A stretch of DNA of 64,000 nucleotides, taken from NCBI RefSeq assembly GCF_023156285.1, contig NZ_JAKZAJ010000006.1:62001-126000 (forward strand). The letters are read 5' to 3'. Each line of letters starts with the position of its first letter. Position 1 is the first letter of the stretch. The notes under the pieces were generated by a model that was not told the origin of the DNA, did no database searches, and saw only the letters and a list, made by a program, of their open reading frames with translations. The translations under genes and the position numbers were made by a program. Origin of the DNA: Marinobacter koreensis. GTDB taxonomy: Bacteria > Pseudomonadota > Gammaproteobacteria > Pseudomonadales > Oleiphilaceae. Shown in pieces: positions 1 to 8,561 of the stretch.

Positions 1-1161
1 TTTCACACCCTTGGCGTAATAGCCCTCCTGACAGCCCCGGAACTCTTCCAGGTCGTCGGGAGTGCCCATACCGGAGACATTGAAGAAGTCTTCGTACTGA
101 CGGATCCGCTTGGCACGGTTCTCGGCCGACTCACCCTTGGGCGCCCAGCAGTAGATGGTGATCTCGGTCTTGTTGACGTCGATCGGACGCAGCACCCGGA
201 TCTGGGTGGAAAACTGATCCATCAGGTACACGTTCGGATACAGGCACAGATTCTTGGTGGTGCGGACGATAAAGTCAGCCCGCGCCTCGCCCACTTCCTG
301 TTCCAGACGCTCCAGCTGGTTGTAGACCGGACGCACTTCCGGGTTGGTCAGACGGGTCCACAGCATCATGTGGCCGTTCTCGAAGGAGTAGAAACCGCCC
401 TCGTTGGACCAACTCTTGGCATCCACCGCCTCGGTGCCGCCCTTCTCGTAATTGCGCTGCCCCATGGTGGACAGGTAGTTCCAGTGCACGGTGCTGACGT
501 GGTAACCGTCGGCGCCATTCTCGGCGGTCAGCTTCCAGTTACCCTCGTAGGTGTAAGTAGAGGCACCGCGCAGGATCTCCAGGCCTTCCGGGGCCTGGTC
601 AACAATGGCGTCGATGACCTTGGTGGTCTCGCCCAGGTAGTCTTCCAGCGGCAGAACGTCGGAATTGAGGCTGCCGAACAGGAAGCCACGGTAGTTTTCA
701 AACTTCGGCAGTTCCTTGAGGTCGTGGGAACCATCAACGTTAAAGCTGTCCGGGTAACCTCCCTTCTTCTGATCCTTGGCCTTCAGCAGCTTGCCGTCGT
801 TCTTGAAGGTCCAGCCGTGGAACGGACAGGTGAAGGAGGTCTTGTTGCCCCGCTTCTTGCGGCACAGTGTTGCACCCCGGTGGGTACAGGTGTTCAGAAT
901 CGCCTTGAGCTCGCCGTCCTTGGTCCGGGTGATGATCACCGGCTGACGACCTACCGTGGTGGTGTAGTAGTCGCCCGGATTCTCGATCTGGCTCTCGTGG
1001 GCCAGGAAAATCCAGTTGCCTTCAAAAATGTGCTTCATCTCGAGCTCAAAGAGCTCCTGGTCGGTGAAGATGCTGCGGTCACAGCGGTAGTGACCGGTTT
1101 CCGCATCGGCTTCCACCGCGTTGCGGATCGTTTTCTCAAGTCGGTCGAGTTGGCGAGTCAT
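1..1161 (-). CDS. benA: Benzoate 1,2-dioxygenase large (alpha) subunit, partial
   Basis: This is the N-terminal 387 residues of a Rieske ring-hydroxylating oxygenase; the gene runs off the left edge and about 65-75 C-terminal residues should be missing. The Rieske [2Fe-2S] ligands are visible as C92-x-H94 and C112-x2-H115 (CTHRG and CPFHGW). The mononuclear iron site is visible as the ENGADGYH...H stretch around residues 214-226 (H221, H226). The enzyme would dihydroxylate benzoate to its cis-diol, together with a beta subunit and reductase presumably lying to the left. The ATG at 1161 is preceded by AGGAG. It is the fourth gene after catB-catC-catA, all on the same strand. The assignment to benzoate rather than another aromatic acid rests on overall resemblance and on the cat neighbours. 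Confidence 0.9.
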   Translation of the reverse strand, partial: MTRQLDRLEKTIRNAVEADAETGHYRCDRSIFTDQELFELEMKHIFEGNWIFLAHESQIENPGDYYTTTVGRQPVIITRTKDGELKAILNTCTHRGATLCRKKRGNKTSFTCPFHGWTFKNDGKLLKAKDQKKGGYPDSFNVDGSHDLKELPKFENYRGFLFGSLNSDVLPLEDYLGETTKVIDAIVDQAPEGLEILRGASTYTYEGNWKLTAENGADGYHVSTVHWNYLSTMGQRNYEKGGTEAVDAKSWSNEGGFYSFENGHMMLWTRLTNPEVRPVYNQLERLEQEVGEARADFIVRTTKNLCLYPNVYLMDQFSTQIRVLRPIDVNKTEITIYCWAPKGESAENRAKRIRQYEDFFNVSGMGTPDDLEEFRGCQEGYYAKGVK

Positions 1162-1168
1162 GTCGTCA

Positions 1169-1184
1169 CTCCTTTTGTTGTTGT
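1169..1184 (-). promoter_or_regulatory. benA ribosome binding site with adjoining CA-rich AAnAAnAA tract
   Basis: On the coding strand the benA leader reads AACAACAAAAGGAG a few bases before the start codon, so an AAnAAnAA element (1175-1182) abuts the Shine-Dalgarno. In Pseudomonas such elements bind Hfq/Crc and repress translation of catabolic mRNAs. Whether this organism has that system cannot be seen here. Confidence 0.4.
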
Positions 1185-1275
1185 GAATACCGTTTCCCGG
1201 GCGCGCAGGTCCCCTGGCCGGCCTGCCGAAGCAGACCGGCTGGATCACAAAAACGTTGGGATTAAAGGTTTGGTA

Positions 1276-2217
1276 TTAAGCTGTCTCGCCTTCCAGAGCG
1301 CGTTTACGCTCGTGGCGGGTCTGCAGCTCAGGCTTGTCGGTGGATACCAGCTGGATGTTGAACTCCACTTCGGTAAACGGCTTGTTCAGACCGAACTGCT
1401 CAGCCCTGGCCGGATCCTCGATGCGGTTGGCTTCAACCACCAGTTCCTCACGGGTGGCGAAGGCGAAGTCATCGTAGGTGTACTCGTCTCCCGCCAGATT
1501 GATCTGTGTTGTCAGGTGCTTGTATCCCGGCTTGGAGATAAAGAAGTGGATATGTGCCGGACGATTGCCATGACGACCCAACAGGTTCAACAGAGCCTGG
1601 GTAGACCCTTCCGGCGGACAACCGTAGCCAGAGGGAATAATCGAGCGGGCTGTATAGCGACCGTTTTCATCCGTCGTGATCCGACGGCGCAGGTTGTAGT
1701 CACTCTGCGACTGATCGAAGTAAGAGTAGTTACCCATGGTGTTGGCGTGCCATACGTCAACGACCGCGTTGGCGACCGGCTGGCCGTCCTCGTCTGTGAC
1801 CTGGCCGGTCAGGATCATCGTCTCGGCGTTTTCGTCCGAACCGTCATCCATTCGGGCGAAGCCTTCGCTGATCGGTGCGCCTGCCACATAGAGTGGGCCT
1901 TCGATAGTGCGCGGCGTACCGCCGGTAAGACCCGCCTGTTCGTCCTCGGCGTCCATCCGGATGTCCAGGTACTTATCCATTCCCAGGCCCGGGGCCAGCA
2001 GCGCCGCTTCCCCATTGGCACCAAGGTCGCCCACGTAGTAGACCGCCTGCCAGAATTCCTCGGGAGTGACATCGAAGTCTTCGACGATCTGGAAAATATC
2101 GTGCATGACACGGTGAACGATTTTCTTCACACGCTCGTTTCCACCGTCCTGGTTGAAGCCGGCCACTTTCTCCAGCAGGTCCTTTACTTCCGCAGTTTGC
2201 ATGGTTTTAACGGTCAT
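1276..2217 (-). CDS. catA: Catechol 1,2-dioxygenase
   Basis: Intradiol dioxygenase of 313 residues that opens catechol to cis,cis-muconate using non-heme Fe(III). The four iron ligands fall where the family has them: Y164 (NYSYFD), Y198 (SGYG), H222 and H224 (AHIHF). The N-terminal helical dimerisation domain (about residues 1-105) is present, so the protein is full length. A GAGGAG ribosome binding site precedes the ATG at 2217; a second in-frame ATG five codons on is less well placed. The gene lies between catC and benA on one strand, so the products of catA, catB and catC form consecutive steps from catechol to the enol-lactone. Confidence 0.95.
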   Translation of the reverse strand: MTVKTMQTAEVKDLLEKVAGFNQDGGNERVKKIVHRVMHDIFQIVEDFDVTPEEFWQAVYYVGDLGANGEAALLAPGLGMDKYLDIRMDAEDEQAGLTGGTPRTIEGPLYVAGAPISEGFARMDDGSDENAETMILTGQVTDEDGQPVANAVVDVWHANTMGNYSYFDQSQSDYNLRRRITTDENGRYTARSIIPSGYGCPPEGSTQALLNLLGRHGNRPAHIHFFISKPGYKHLTTQINLAGDEYTYDDFAFATREELVVEANRIEDPARAEQFGLNKPFTEVEFNIQLVSTDKPELQTRHERKRALEGETA

Positions 2218-2224
2218 TGTTGGT

Positions 2225-2249
2225 CTCCTCGGTGCTTTTGTTGTTGTTG
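2225..2249 (-). promoter_or_regulatory. catA ribosome binding site with upstream AAnAAnAA tract
   Basis: The coding strand reads CAACAACAACAAAAG followed after a few bases by GAGGAG and the catA ATG. The CA-rich tract (2236-2249) matches AAnAAnAA and repeats a 12-13 base string also found before benA. It is a candidate Hfq/Crc-type translational control site, by analogy with Pseudomonas. Confidence 0.4.
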
Positions 2250-2288
2250 CTCAATTCAGCTCATCGGTTGGCAACACTGTGTTGATGC

Positions 2289-2579
2289 TTAACGGTCATC
2301 CTCGTGGATCGAGGACGGGTGCCGGCACAGAGGCGCGACAGTGATATCCATGTAAGGGAACAGAGGCAGATTGCTGATCAGGTCCTGCAGCTCGGCGTTG
2401 TCCGCCACATCGAAGATGCTGACGTTGGCGTAGCTGCCGGCCACCCGCCACAGGTGGCGCCACTTACCCTGCTTCTGCAGATCCTGGGCGTAGGCTTTCT
2501 CCCGGGCCTTGATGTCCGCGGCCACTTCGGCGGGCATGTCGTGGGGGATATTCACCTTCATTTCGACTTTGAACAGCAT
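2289..2579 (-). CDS. catC: Muconolactone delta-isomerase
   Basis: A 96-residue protein, the normal size for CatC, which converts muconolactone to beta-ketoadipate enol-lactone. It begins MLFKVEMKV and contains the family-typical PHDMP and WRVAG...NVSIFDV stretches with a PLFPYMDI segment near the C terminus. The open frame extends upstream to 2717, but the ATG at 2579 is preceded by GGAGGAAA and gives the family length, so it is chosen. It sits 49 bp after catB and 71 bp before catA on the same strand, consistent with a catBCA transcript. Confidence 0.95.
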   Translation of the reverse strand: MLFKVEMKVNIPHDMPAEVAADIKAREKAYAQDLQKQGKWRHLWRVAGSYANVSIFDVADNAELQDLISNLPLFPYMDITVAPLCRHPSSIHEDDR

Positions 2580-2628
2580 GTGCTTTCCTCCGTTTACTGA
2601 TCGTTCCGGTCTGATTAGGTCCGTTGCC

Positions 2629-3750
2629 CTATACCCTTCTGCGGTACTCGGCCAGCTTGTCTTCATCAATTTCGACCCCCAGACCGGGCCCTTCCGGCAG
2701 GTCCACGCCGTTGTCATGGAAGTTCAGGGGGTTGACCACGATGTCATCTTTCATCAGTAGCGGACCGAACATCTCGGTGCCCCAGTGCAGGGTCTCGAGC
2801 GTGGACCAGGCGTGCAGGGCAGCGGCGGTACCGATGGTGCCTTCCAGCAATGTGCCTCCGTACAGCCCGATACCGGCGGCCTGGGCCACCACAGCCTGCT
2901 CCAGTGCCCGGGCCGGACCACCGGCCTTGGCAATCTTCATGGCCACTGCGCCGGCGAAACCGGCAGCGGCCAGGTTGTACAGATCCTTGGCATCGGCCAC
3001 GGCCTCGTCAGCCAGGATGGGCAGATGGAACTTCTCGGACAGACGCACCAGCGCCGCGTGGTCCTTCATGTGCGTAGGCTGCTCGACCAGATCAATTCCG
3101 GCAGCCTGCAACTCGGCCATCCCCTTCGCAGCGGTGGCCTCATCCCACGCCTGATTCACATCCACCCGCACACTGGCACTTTCGCCGACCGCACTCTTGA
3201 TCGCTGCAACGTGACGAACGTCGTCCATCACCGGACGGGAGCCGATCTTGAGTTTGAAATCACAGTGGCGGCGGGTTTCGATCAGACCGAGGGCTTCCTC
3301 GATGTCTTTGGCGGTATCACCGCTGGCAAGTGTCCAGAGCACCGGCATGTGCCGATGGATAGCGCCGCCCAGCAGATCCGACACCGGACGATTCAAGCGC
3401 TTGCCCTGCAGATCGAGAAGCGCGGTTTCGATGGCGGACTTGGCCAGGTTGTTGCCACGGGTCGAGCGGTTTACCATTACTCTCAGGGTATTGATGTTAT
3501 CCGAAGGCTGGCCAACCAGTTGCGGCTTGAAATAGGTGTCTATGGTAAGTTTCACGCTTTCGGGACTTTCCGGGCCGTAGGCCAGGCCACCGATGGTGGT
3601 CGCTTCACCCAGTCCTTCAAGGCCGTCAGAGTCCTTCATCCGCACGATCACCATGCTCTGAACGCCCATGGTTGTCATGGAGAGCTTATGAGGGCGGATG
3701 GTCGGAATATCGACCAGGATCGTTTCAATGGACTCAATGATGGCGGACAT
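2629..3750 (-). CDS. catB: Muconate cycloisomerase
   Basis: Enolase-superfamily enzyme of 373 residues that lactonises cis,cis-muconate to muconolactone. Visible landmarks are the KxK motif (FKLKIG, with the catalytic lysine), DVNQAW and EQP (metal ligands) and LADEAV. The open frame extends 23 codons further upstream, but the ATG at 3750 (MSAIIES) has a GGAGAG ribosome binding site and gives the usual length. It is the first gene of the cat block, divergent from catR with a 106 bp gap that should hold both promoters. Confidence 0.95.
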   Translation of the reverse strand: MSAIIESIETILVDIPTIRPHKLSMTTMGVQSMVIVRMKDSDGLEGLGEATTIGGLAYGPESPESVKLTIDTYFKPQLVGQPSDNINTLRVMVNRSTRGNNLAKSAIETALLDLQGKRLNRPVSDLLGGAIHRHMPVLWTLASGDTAKDIEEALGLIETRRHCDFKLKIGSRPVMDDVRHVAAIKSAVGESASVRVDVNQAWDEATAAKGMAELQAAGIDLVEQPTHMKDHAALVRLSEKFHLPILADEAVADAKDLYNLAAAGFAGAVAMKIAKAGGPARALEQAVVAQAAGIGLYGGTLLEGTIGTAAALHAWSTLETLHWGTEMFGPLLMKDDIVVNPLNFHDNGVDLPEGPGLGVEIDEDKLAEYRRRV

Positions 3751-3839
3751 GGACTCTCCGAATCGCAAGTTAAAAAGCCTGTGATTCGAACAGTACGAAG
3801 TTTCACGGATATGAACCAATATTGATTAAGTAATAACCA

Positions 3840-3854
3840 ATACCCTGGAGGTAT
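3840..3854. promoter_or_regulatory. Candidate LysR (CatR/CatM-type) operator ATAC-N7-GTAT
   Basis: A perfect ATAC-N7-GTAT dyad lies in the catB-catR gap, 86 bp upstream of the catB start and directly before catR. This is the consensus described for the related regulators CatM/BenM of Acinetobacter. It overlaps the TGGAGG ribosome binding site of catR, so binding could also limit catR expression. Assignment is by motif and position only. Confidence 0.5.
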
Positions 3855-3856
3855 GG

Positions 3857-4759
3857 ATGGAGCTGAGACACTTGCGGTACTTCGTTGCAGTGGCCGAGGA
3901 ACAGAACCTCACCCGAGCTGCACAAAAGCTGTTCATTGCCCAGCCACCACTCACCCGGGCCATCAAACAACTGGAGGAGGAAATCGGGGTAGACCTGTTT
4001 ATTCGCAAACCCCGAGGGCTGGAGCTAACGACAGGCGGAGAATATTTTCTGGAACAGGCCCGGCAGATCCTGGACAAGGTAACGGCTACTGTCGGTGATA
4101 CCCGCCGTATTGCCGAACATCGAAAGACGGTCTTCTCGATCGGTTTCGTGCCATCGGTTTTTTACGGGCAGCTTCCCTTGATGGTGCGGCGCCTGCGTCA
4201 GAACAAGAATCTGGAAATTGTGCTCCACGAGCTGAAAACCCGCGAGCAAGTCGAGGCACTCAAGTCCGGCAAGATTGATATCGGATTTGGCCGGCTCATG
4301 ATCGAGGACCCGGATGTGGAACAGGAGAATCTGTTTGACGAGCCAATGATTGCGGCGGTTCCTGCAGCCCACCCTCTGACCCGCCACCCGCCTTCAATGA
4401 AGGAATTGTCGGACGTGCCAATGATCACCTTCCCTTCGGGCCCGGGGCCCAATTTTTCCGACATCACCCAGGGGCTGTTTCACCGACGGGGGTTGCGGGT
4501 GCATGTGATCCAGCAGGTCAACGATCTGCAGACCGCTCTATCTCTGGTGGCCTCCGATATGGGATTCACCCTGGTCCCGGAACAGGTCAGGCGCCTGCAA
4601 AGAGAGGGCGTAGAATACCTTCCCCTGGAAGACGACAACATCACCACACCGGTCATCGCGTCACGCCGACGGGGCGAAAATCCGAATGCCGTCATGCGAC
4701 TGACCAACACCATACTGACGGAACTGGTCCAGAATCGGCTGACGGGGCGCTATCCGTAA
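3857..4759 (+). CDS. catR: LysR-type activator of the cat genes
   Basis: A 300-residue LysR-type regulator starting MELRHLRYFVAVAEE, the characteristic CatR/BenM opening. The winged helix-turn-helix covers about residues 1-60 (LTRAAQKLFIAQPPLTRAIKQLEEE) and a periplasmic-binding-protein-like inducer domain follows (about 90-295). The expected inducer is cis,cis-muconate. It is transcribed divergently from catB, the classic arrangement for activation of catBC(A). BenM and CatR share this architecture, so control of benA as well is plausible. TGGAGG precedes the start codon. Confidence 0.88.
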   Translation: MELRHLRYFVAVAEEQNLTRAAQKLFIAQPPLTRAIKQLEEEIGVDLFIRKPRGLELTTGGEYFLEQARQILDKVTATVGDTRRIAEHRKTVFSIGFVPSVFYGQLPLMVRRLRQNKNLEIVLHELKTREQVEALKSGKIDIGFGRLMIEDPDVEQENLFDEPMIAAVPAAHPLTRHPPSMKELSDVPMITFPSGPGPNFSDITQGLFHRRGLRVHVIQQVNDLQTALSLVASDMGFTLVPEQVRRLQREGVEYLPLEDDNITTPVIASRRRGENPNAVMRLTNTILTELVQNRLTGRYP

Positions 4760-4764
4760 CAATT

Positions 4765-5544
4765 TCAGCGGGTGACTTCCCGAACCTTCTCCGCCACGGC
4801 CTGCAGCCGGGGCAGATACACCTCCAGCAGGGTTGGCATATCCACCCGGGCCGCGTTAGTGCTGATATTCAGGGCGCCCAGCAACTCTCCACTGCCGCTG
4901 AATACGGGAACCGCCACCGACCTCAAACCTGAGTCAAGCTCCTGATCCACAATCGCATAGCCCTGCGACCTCGCCTTTGATATCTCCGAACGCAGCGCCT
5001 CTTTGGTTGTGATTGAACGGTCCGTAAAGCGCTGCAGCTGCACTTCTTCCAGGACAACATTGAGCTCGCTTTCCGGGAGCTGTGCCAACAACACCCGCCC
5101 CATTGAGGTATACGCCGCGGGCAAGCGGGTTCCCACCGACAATGTGATGGCCATCAGTCGATGCTGCGCCGCTGAGCGAACCACGTATACCACGTCCACA
5201 CCGTCCAGAACGGCCAGTGATGACGACTCCCCCAACTCCGCAGTGATGTCTTCCAGGTATTGCTGAATGACCGCTCGATACTGGTTCGAGGCCTGATAGG
5301 CATAGCCCAGTTGCAACACCCGGGGCGTCAACTCGAACTGTCGGCCATGACGCTTAACAAATCCCAGCGCGTGCAGGGTCAGCAGAAAGCGCCTTGCTTT
5401 GGCCCTGTCCATGTCGGTGCGGGCAGCCACTTCACTCAGGGTCATTTTCGGGTGCTCGGCGTCAAATGCCTGGAGCACTTCCAGCCCCGAGGCCAGCGCG
5501 CCCACGTAATCCCGGTCTCCCGGCTTGAGAATCTGTTCGTCCAT
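4765..5544 (-). CDS. pcaR: IclR-family regulator of the beta-ketoadipate (pca) genes
   Basis: A 259-residue IclR-family regulator: an N-terminal winged helix-turn-helix (about residues 20-80) followed by the IclR effector domain with the typical DQELDSGLRSVAVPVF...GALNIST stretch. The frame is open to 5613, but the ATG at 5544 has an AAGGAG and is preferred. It is divergent from pcaI and convergent with catR, with only 5 bp between the stop codons. PcaR proteins respond to beta-ketoadipate and activate pcaIJ. The palindromes in the intergenic region fit this. PcaU/PobR-type members of the family are the main alternative. Confidence 0.82.
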   Translation of the reverse strand: MDEQILKPGDRDYVGALASGLEVLQAFDAEHPKMTLSEVAARTDMDRAKARRFLLTLHALGFVKRHGRQFELTPRVLQLGYAYQASNQYRAVIQQYLEDITAELGESSSLAVLDGVDVVYVVRSAAQHRLMAITLSVGTRLPAAYTSMGRVLLAQLPESELNVVLEEVQLQRFTDRSITTKEALRSEISKARSQGYAIVDQELDSGLRSVAVPVFSGSGELLGALNISTNAARVDMPTLLEVYLPRLQAVAEKVREVTR

Positions 5545-5596
5545 TCCGGCTCCTTCAGCGCCTTCCAACGTCAGTGTCAGTGCATGGTAACAGGGT

Positions 5597-5611
5597 GTTC
5601 GCATTCCGAAC
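5597..5611. promoter_or_regulatory. PcaR-type operator, pcaR-proximal palindrome
   Basis: GTTCG-CATTC-CGAAC is a perfect 5-bp-arm palindrome lying 53 bp upstream of the pcaR start codon. It has the same arms and spacing as the site beside pcaI and resembles the 15-bp PcaR site reported for Pseudomonas putida. It probably serves autoregulation. Confidence 0.6.
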
Positions 5612-5677
5612 ATCCGTGCATTTTTCGCAGCTGGTGAAATTTTGTACTTGACGACCTGAAAGCAATCACGCCATTAT

Positions 5678-5711
5678 GTTCGCATATAAAACTTATGTTC
5701 GCATATCGAAC
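5678..5711. promoter_or_regulatory. Tandem PcaR-type operators before pcaI
   Basis: A perfect GTTCG-CATAT-CGAAC palindrome occupies 5697-5711, exactly 100 bp from the pcaR-proximal copy. A degenerate copy (GTTCG-CATAT-AAAAC) sits 19 bp upstream at 5678-5692, within a 14-bp direct repeat (5674-5687 and 5693-5706). A possible promoter (TTGACG at 5648-5653, CATTAT at 5672-5677, 18 bp spacer) would place the tandem sites at and just after the -10 region. Confidence 0.6.
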
Positions 5712-5742
5712 TTTCGACAAGTAACACAAAGGAGACACTGCG

Positions 5743-6558
5743 ATGGCTGAATTCCTCTCCCTTCAGGAAGCGGTGAGCAAACACATCAACAACGGTGACA
5801 CCGTGGCGATGGAGGGCTTTACCCACCTGATTCCATTTGCCGCGGGCCACGAAATCATTCGCCAGGAAAAGCGCGACCTGACCCTCATCCGGATGACGCC
5901 GGACCTGGTGTACGACCAGATGATCGGCGCTGGCTGCGCCAAGAAACTGATTTTCTCCTGGGGCGGCAACCCGGGTGTGGGCTCCCTACATCGACTACGG
6001 GATGCCGTCGAGAAAGGCTGGCCGAACAAACTGGAGATTCTGGAGCACAGCCATGCCGCCATGGCCTGTGCCTACGAAGCCGGCGCTGCCGGATTACCGC
6101 TGGCCGTGCTGCGCGGATATGTGGGCAGCGACCTGCCCAAGGTGAACGACCAGATCAAATTCATCGAGTGCCCGTTCACCGGTGAGCGCCTGGCCGCGGT
6201 GCCATCCGTTCGCCCGGACGTCGCGGTGATCCACGCCCAGCGGGCGGACCGCAACGGCAATGTAGTGATCGAGGGCATCGTCGGTATCCAGAAAGAAGTG
6301 GTGCTGGCCGCCAAACGCAGCCTTGTCACCGTGGAAGAAATCGTCGACGACCTGGGCGCCTCCGTAAATGCCTGCGTGCTGCCGTCCTGGGCCATCACGG
6401 CCGTTGCCGAGGCTCCCAAAGGCGCCAAACCCTCCTACGCCCTCGGCTACTACGATCGCGACAACGCCTTTTATAAAGACTGGGATGGCATTGCCCGTGA
6501 CCGCGAGACCTTCCAGGCCTGGCTGAACGACAACGTATTCGAGAAAGGAGTAGCGTGA
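5743..6558 (+). CDS. pcaI: 3-oxoadipate CoA-transferase subunit A
   Basis: The alpha subunit, 271 residues, of the succinyl-CoA:3-oxoadipate CoA-transferase that activates beta-ketoadipate. It has the CoA-transferase family I fold, with a glycine-rich SWGGNPGVGS segment and an early MEGFTHLIPFAAGHEIIR stretch typical of the longer PcaI/CatI form. An AAGGAG precedes the ATG. The stop codon lies one base before the pcaJ start, so the two subunits are almost certainly translated together. It is the first gene of pcaIJFD, divergent from pcaR and likely under its control. Confidence 0.93.
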   Translation: MAEFLSLQEAVSKHINNGDTVAMEGFTHLIPFAAGHEIIRQEKRDLTLIRMTPDLVYDQMIGAGCAKKLIFSWGGNPGVGSLHRLRDAVEKGWPNKLEILEHSHAAMACAYEAGAAGLPLAVLRGYVGSDLPKVNDQIKFIECPFTGERLAAVPSVRPDVAVIHAQRADRNGNVVIEGIVGIQKEVVLAAKRSLVTVEEIVDDLGASVNACVLPSWAITAVAEAPKGAKPSYALGYYDRDNAFYKDWDGIARDRETFQAWLNDNVFEKGVA

Positions 6559-6559
6559 G

Positions 6560-7336
6560 ATGAGCCTTGAATTTACGTCCTCGGAAATGATGAGTGTCAC
6601 CGCCGCCCGGGCGCTGACCAACGACATGACCTGCTTTGTGGGCATTGGCCTGCCCAGCGAGGCGGCCAACCTCGCCCGCCTGACCCACGCTCCGGACGTG
6701 ACCCTGATCTACGAGTCCGGCACACTGCAGACCAAACCGGACGTGCTGCCTTTGTCCATCGGTGACGGCGAGCTCTGCGAATCTGCCCTGACCACGGTGT
6801 CGGTCCCGGAGATGTTCCGCTACTGGCTGCAGGGCGGCCACATCAGTGTCGGCTTCCTGGGCACAGCACAGATCGACCGTTTCGCCAACCTGAACACCAC
6901 CCTGATCGGCGATTACCGCGAACCGAAGGTTCGTCTGCCCGGTGGCGGTGGCGCCCCGGAGATCGCTACCAACGCGAAGGAAGTGTTCATTACCGTGAAG
7001 CACTCCAGGCGCACCTTCGTAAAGGACGTGGACTTCGTGACCACCGTTGGCTTCGGTCGCGATGGCAAGGCACGGGACAACGTCCCGAACATCGGCCGCG
7101 GCCCCACGGTGGTTATCACCGACCTGTGTAGCCTCAAGCCGGATCCGGAAACCAAGGAGCTGGTGGTCATCTCCCTGCACCCGAATGTGACCCGGGAAGA
7201 CGTGATCGAGGCCACCGGCTGGGACATCCGCTTCGCGGACCAGCTGGAAACGACCCCTGCACCAACTGCCGAAGAACTGGAAGTGCTGCGCGCCCTGAAA
7301 GCCCGTACCCATTCACATCATTCCGGCCAACAGTGA
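6560..7336 (+). CDS. pcaJ: 3-oxoadipate CoA-transferase subunit B
   Basis: The beta subunit, 258 residues, partner of the gene just upstream. The catalytic glutamate of CoA-transferases is in the YESGTL segment near residue 52, and the conserved LPGGGGAPEIA glycine loop lies near residues 125-137. The ATG at 6560 follows the pcaI stop by one base and is served by an AAAGGAG inside the pcaI end. It transfers CoA from succinyl-CoA to 3-oxoadipate in the cytosol, feeding PcaF. Confidence 0.93.
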   Translation: MSLEFTSSEMMSVTAARALTNDMTCFVGIGLPSEAANLARLTHAPDVTLIYESGTLQTKPDVLPLSIGDGELCESALTTVSVPEMFRYWLQGGHISVGFLGTAQIDRFANLNTTLIGDYREPKVRLPGGGGAPEIATNAKEVFITVKHSRRTFVKDVDFVTTVGFGRDGKARDNVPNIGRGPTVVITDLCSLKPDPETKELVVISLHPNVTREDVIEATGWDIRFADQLETTPAPTAEELEVLRALKARTHSHHSGQQ

Positions 7337-7344
7337 GGTCCACC

Positions 7345-8547
7345 ATGACTGACGTATTTATCTGCCATCCCCGCCGTTCGGCCATTGGCCGCTTCGGTGG
7401 CAACCTGGCCAGTGTGCGCCCGGACGACCTGGCGGCGCATATCTTCAAGGCCGTGCTCGAGCAGGCCCCGGAACTGGACCCGGCCACCATCGACGAAGTG
7501 ATGATGGGCTGCGCTAACCAGGCCGGTGAAGACAACCGCAACCTGGCCCGCATGTCCGCATTGCTGGCTGGTCTGCCCACCTCCGTACCCGGCACCACCC
7601 TCAACCGGCTGTGCGGATCCGGGATGGACGCCGTGGGCACGGCCTTCCGCGCCATCCGCGCCGGTGAAATGGATCTGGTACTGACGGGCGGCGTGGAGTC
7701 TATGTCCCGTGCCCCGTACGTTATGGGCAAGGCGGACAGCGCCTTCTCCCGGGGCCAGAAGATCGAGGACACCACCATCGGCTGGCGCTTCGTGAACCCA
7801 CTGATGAAGAAGCAGTACGGCATCGACTCCATGCCCGAAACAGCAGAGAATGTCGCCGAACAGTTCAACATTTCCCGTGAAGATCAGGATCTGTTCGCCT
7901 TCCGTTCCCAGCAGAAGACCGCCCGGGCACAGCAGGAAGGTGTATTTGCCGAGGAAATCGTGCCGGTCTCCATCCCGCGCCGCAAGCAGGACCCGCTGGT
8001 GTTCGACACCGACGAGCATCCCCGCAGCACCACCCTGGAGAAGCTCGCTTCCCTGCCCACTCCGTTCCGTGACAACGGCAGCGTAACCGCCGGCAACGCG
8101 TCCGGCGTCAACGACGGCGCCGCCGCGATGCTGGTGGCCAGCGAAGCGGCAGTAAAAGATCAGGGCCTCACGCCCATGGCGAAAATCCTCGGCATGGCCA
8201 CCGCCGGAGTAGAGCCGCGCATCATGGGCATCGGCCCGGTACCGGCGGTTCAGAAGCTGCTGGAGAAGCAGAACATAAGCATCGCCGACATCGACGTGAT
8301 CGAGCTGAACGAAGCCTTCGCCGCCCAGGGCCTGGCCGTCCTGCGTGAGCTGGGCATCGCCGACGACGATCCCCGGGTGAATCCGAACGGCGGCGCCATT
8401 GCCCTCGGCCACCCGCTGGGCATGTCCGGCGCCCGTCTGCTGATGACGGCCGCCCACCAGCTGCAGCGCACCGGCGGCCGCTACGCCCTGTGCACCATGT
8501 GTGTGGGTGTGGGTCAGGGTATTGCTACACTGATTGAACGGGTCTGA
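7345..8547 (+). CDS. pcaF: 3-oxoadipyl-CoA thiolase
   Basis: Thiolase of 400 residues that cleaves 3-oxoadipyl-CoA to succinyl-CoA and acetyl-CoA, the last step of the pathway. All catalytic residues are in place: nucleophile C90 ([10 protein letters not shown]), H356 ([10 protein letters not shown]) and C386 ([10 protein letters not shown]). The frame is open from a GTG at 7333, but the ATG at 7345 gives the standard PcaF length and N terminus ([11 protein letters not shown]). It follows pcaJ by 8 bp and precedes pcaD by 14 bp, consistent with one operon. Confidence 0.95.
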   Translation: MTDVFICHPRRSAIGRFGGNLASVRPDDLAAHIFKAVLEQAPELDPATIDEVMMGCANQAGEDNRNLARMSALLAGLPTSVPGTTLNRLCGSGMDAVGTAFRAIRAGEMDLVLTGGVESMSRAPYVMGKADSAFSRGQKIEDTTIGWRFVNPLMKKQYGIDSMPETAENVAEQFNISREDQDLFAFRSQQKTARAQQEGVFAEEIVPVSIPRRKQDPLVFDTDEHPRSTTLEKLASLPTPFRDNGSVTAGNASGVNDGAAAMLVASEAAVKDQGLTPMAKILGMATAGVEPRIMGIGPVPAVQKLLEKQNISIADIDVIELNEAFAAQGLAVLRELGIADDDPRVNPNGGAIALGHPLGMSGARLLMTAAHQLQRTGGRYALCTMCVGVGQGIATLIERV

Positions 8548-8561
8548 GCGAAGGAGCTTCC

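Noticed and set aside
370..2292. A 640-codon plus-strand open frame
   Set aside because: It lies antisense to benA and catA, both with full catalytic motifs, and its translation has no recognisable domain. High GC creates long antisense frames here.
2785..3825. A 346-codon plus-strand open frame
   Set aside because: Antisense shadow of catB.
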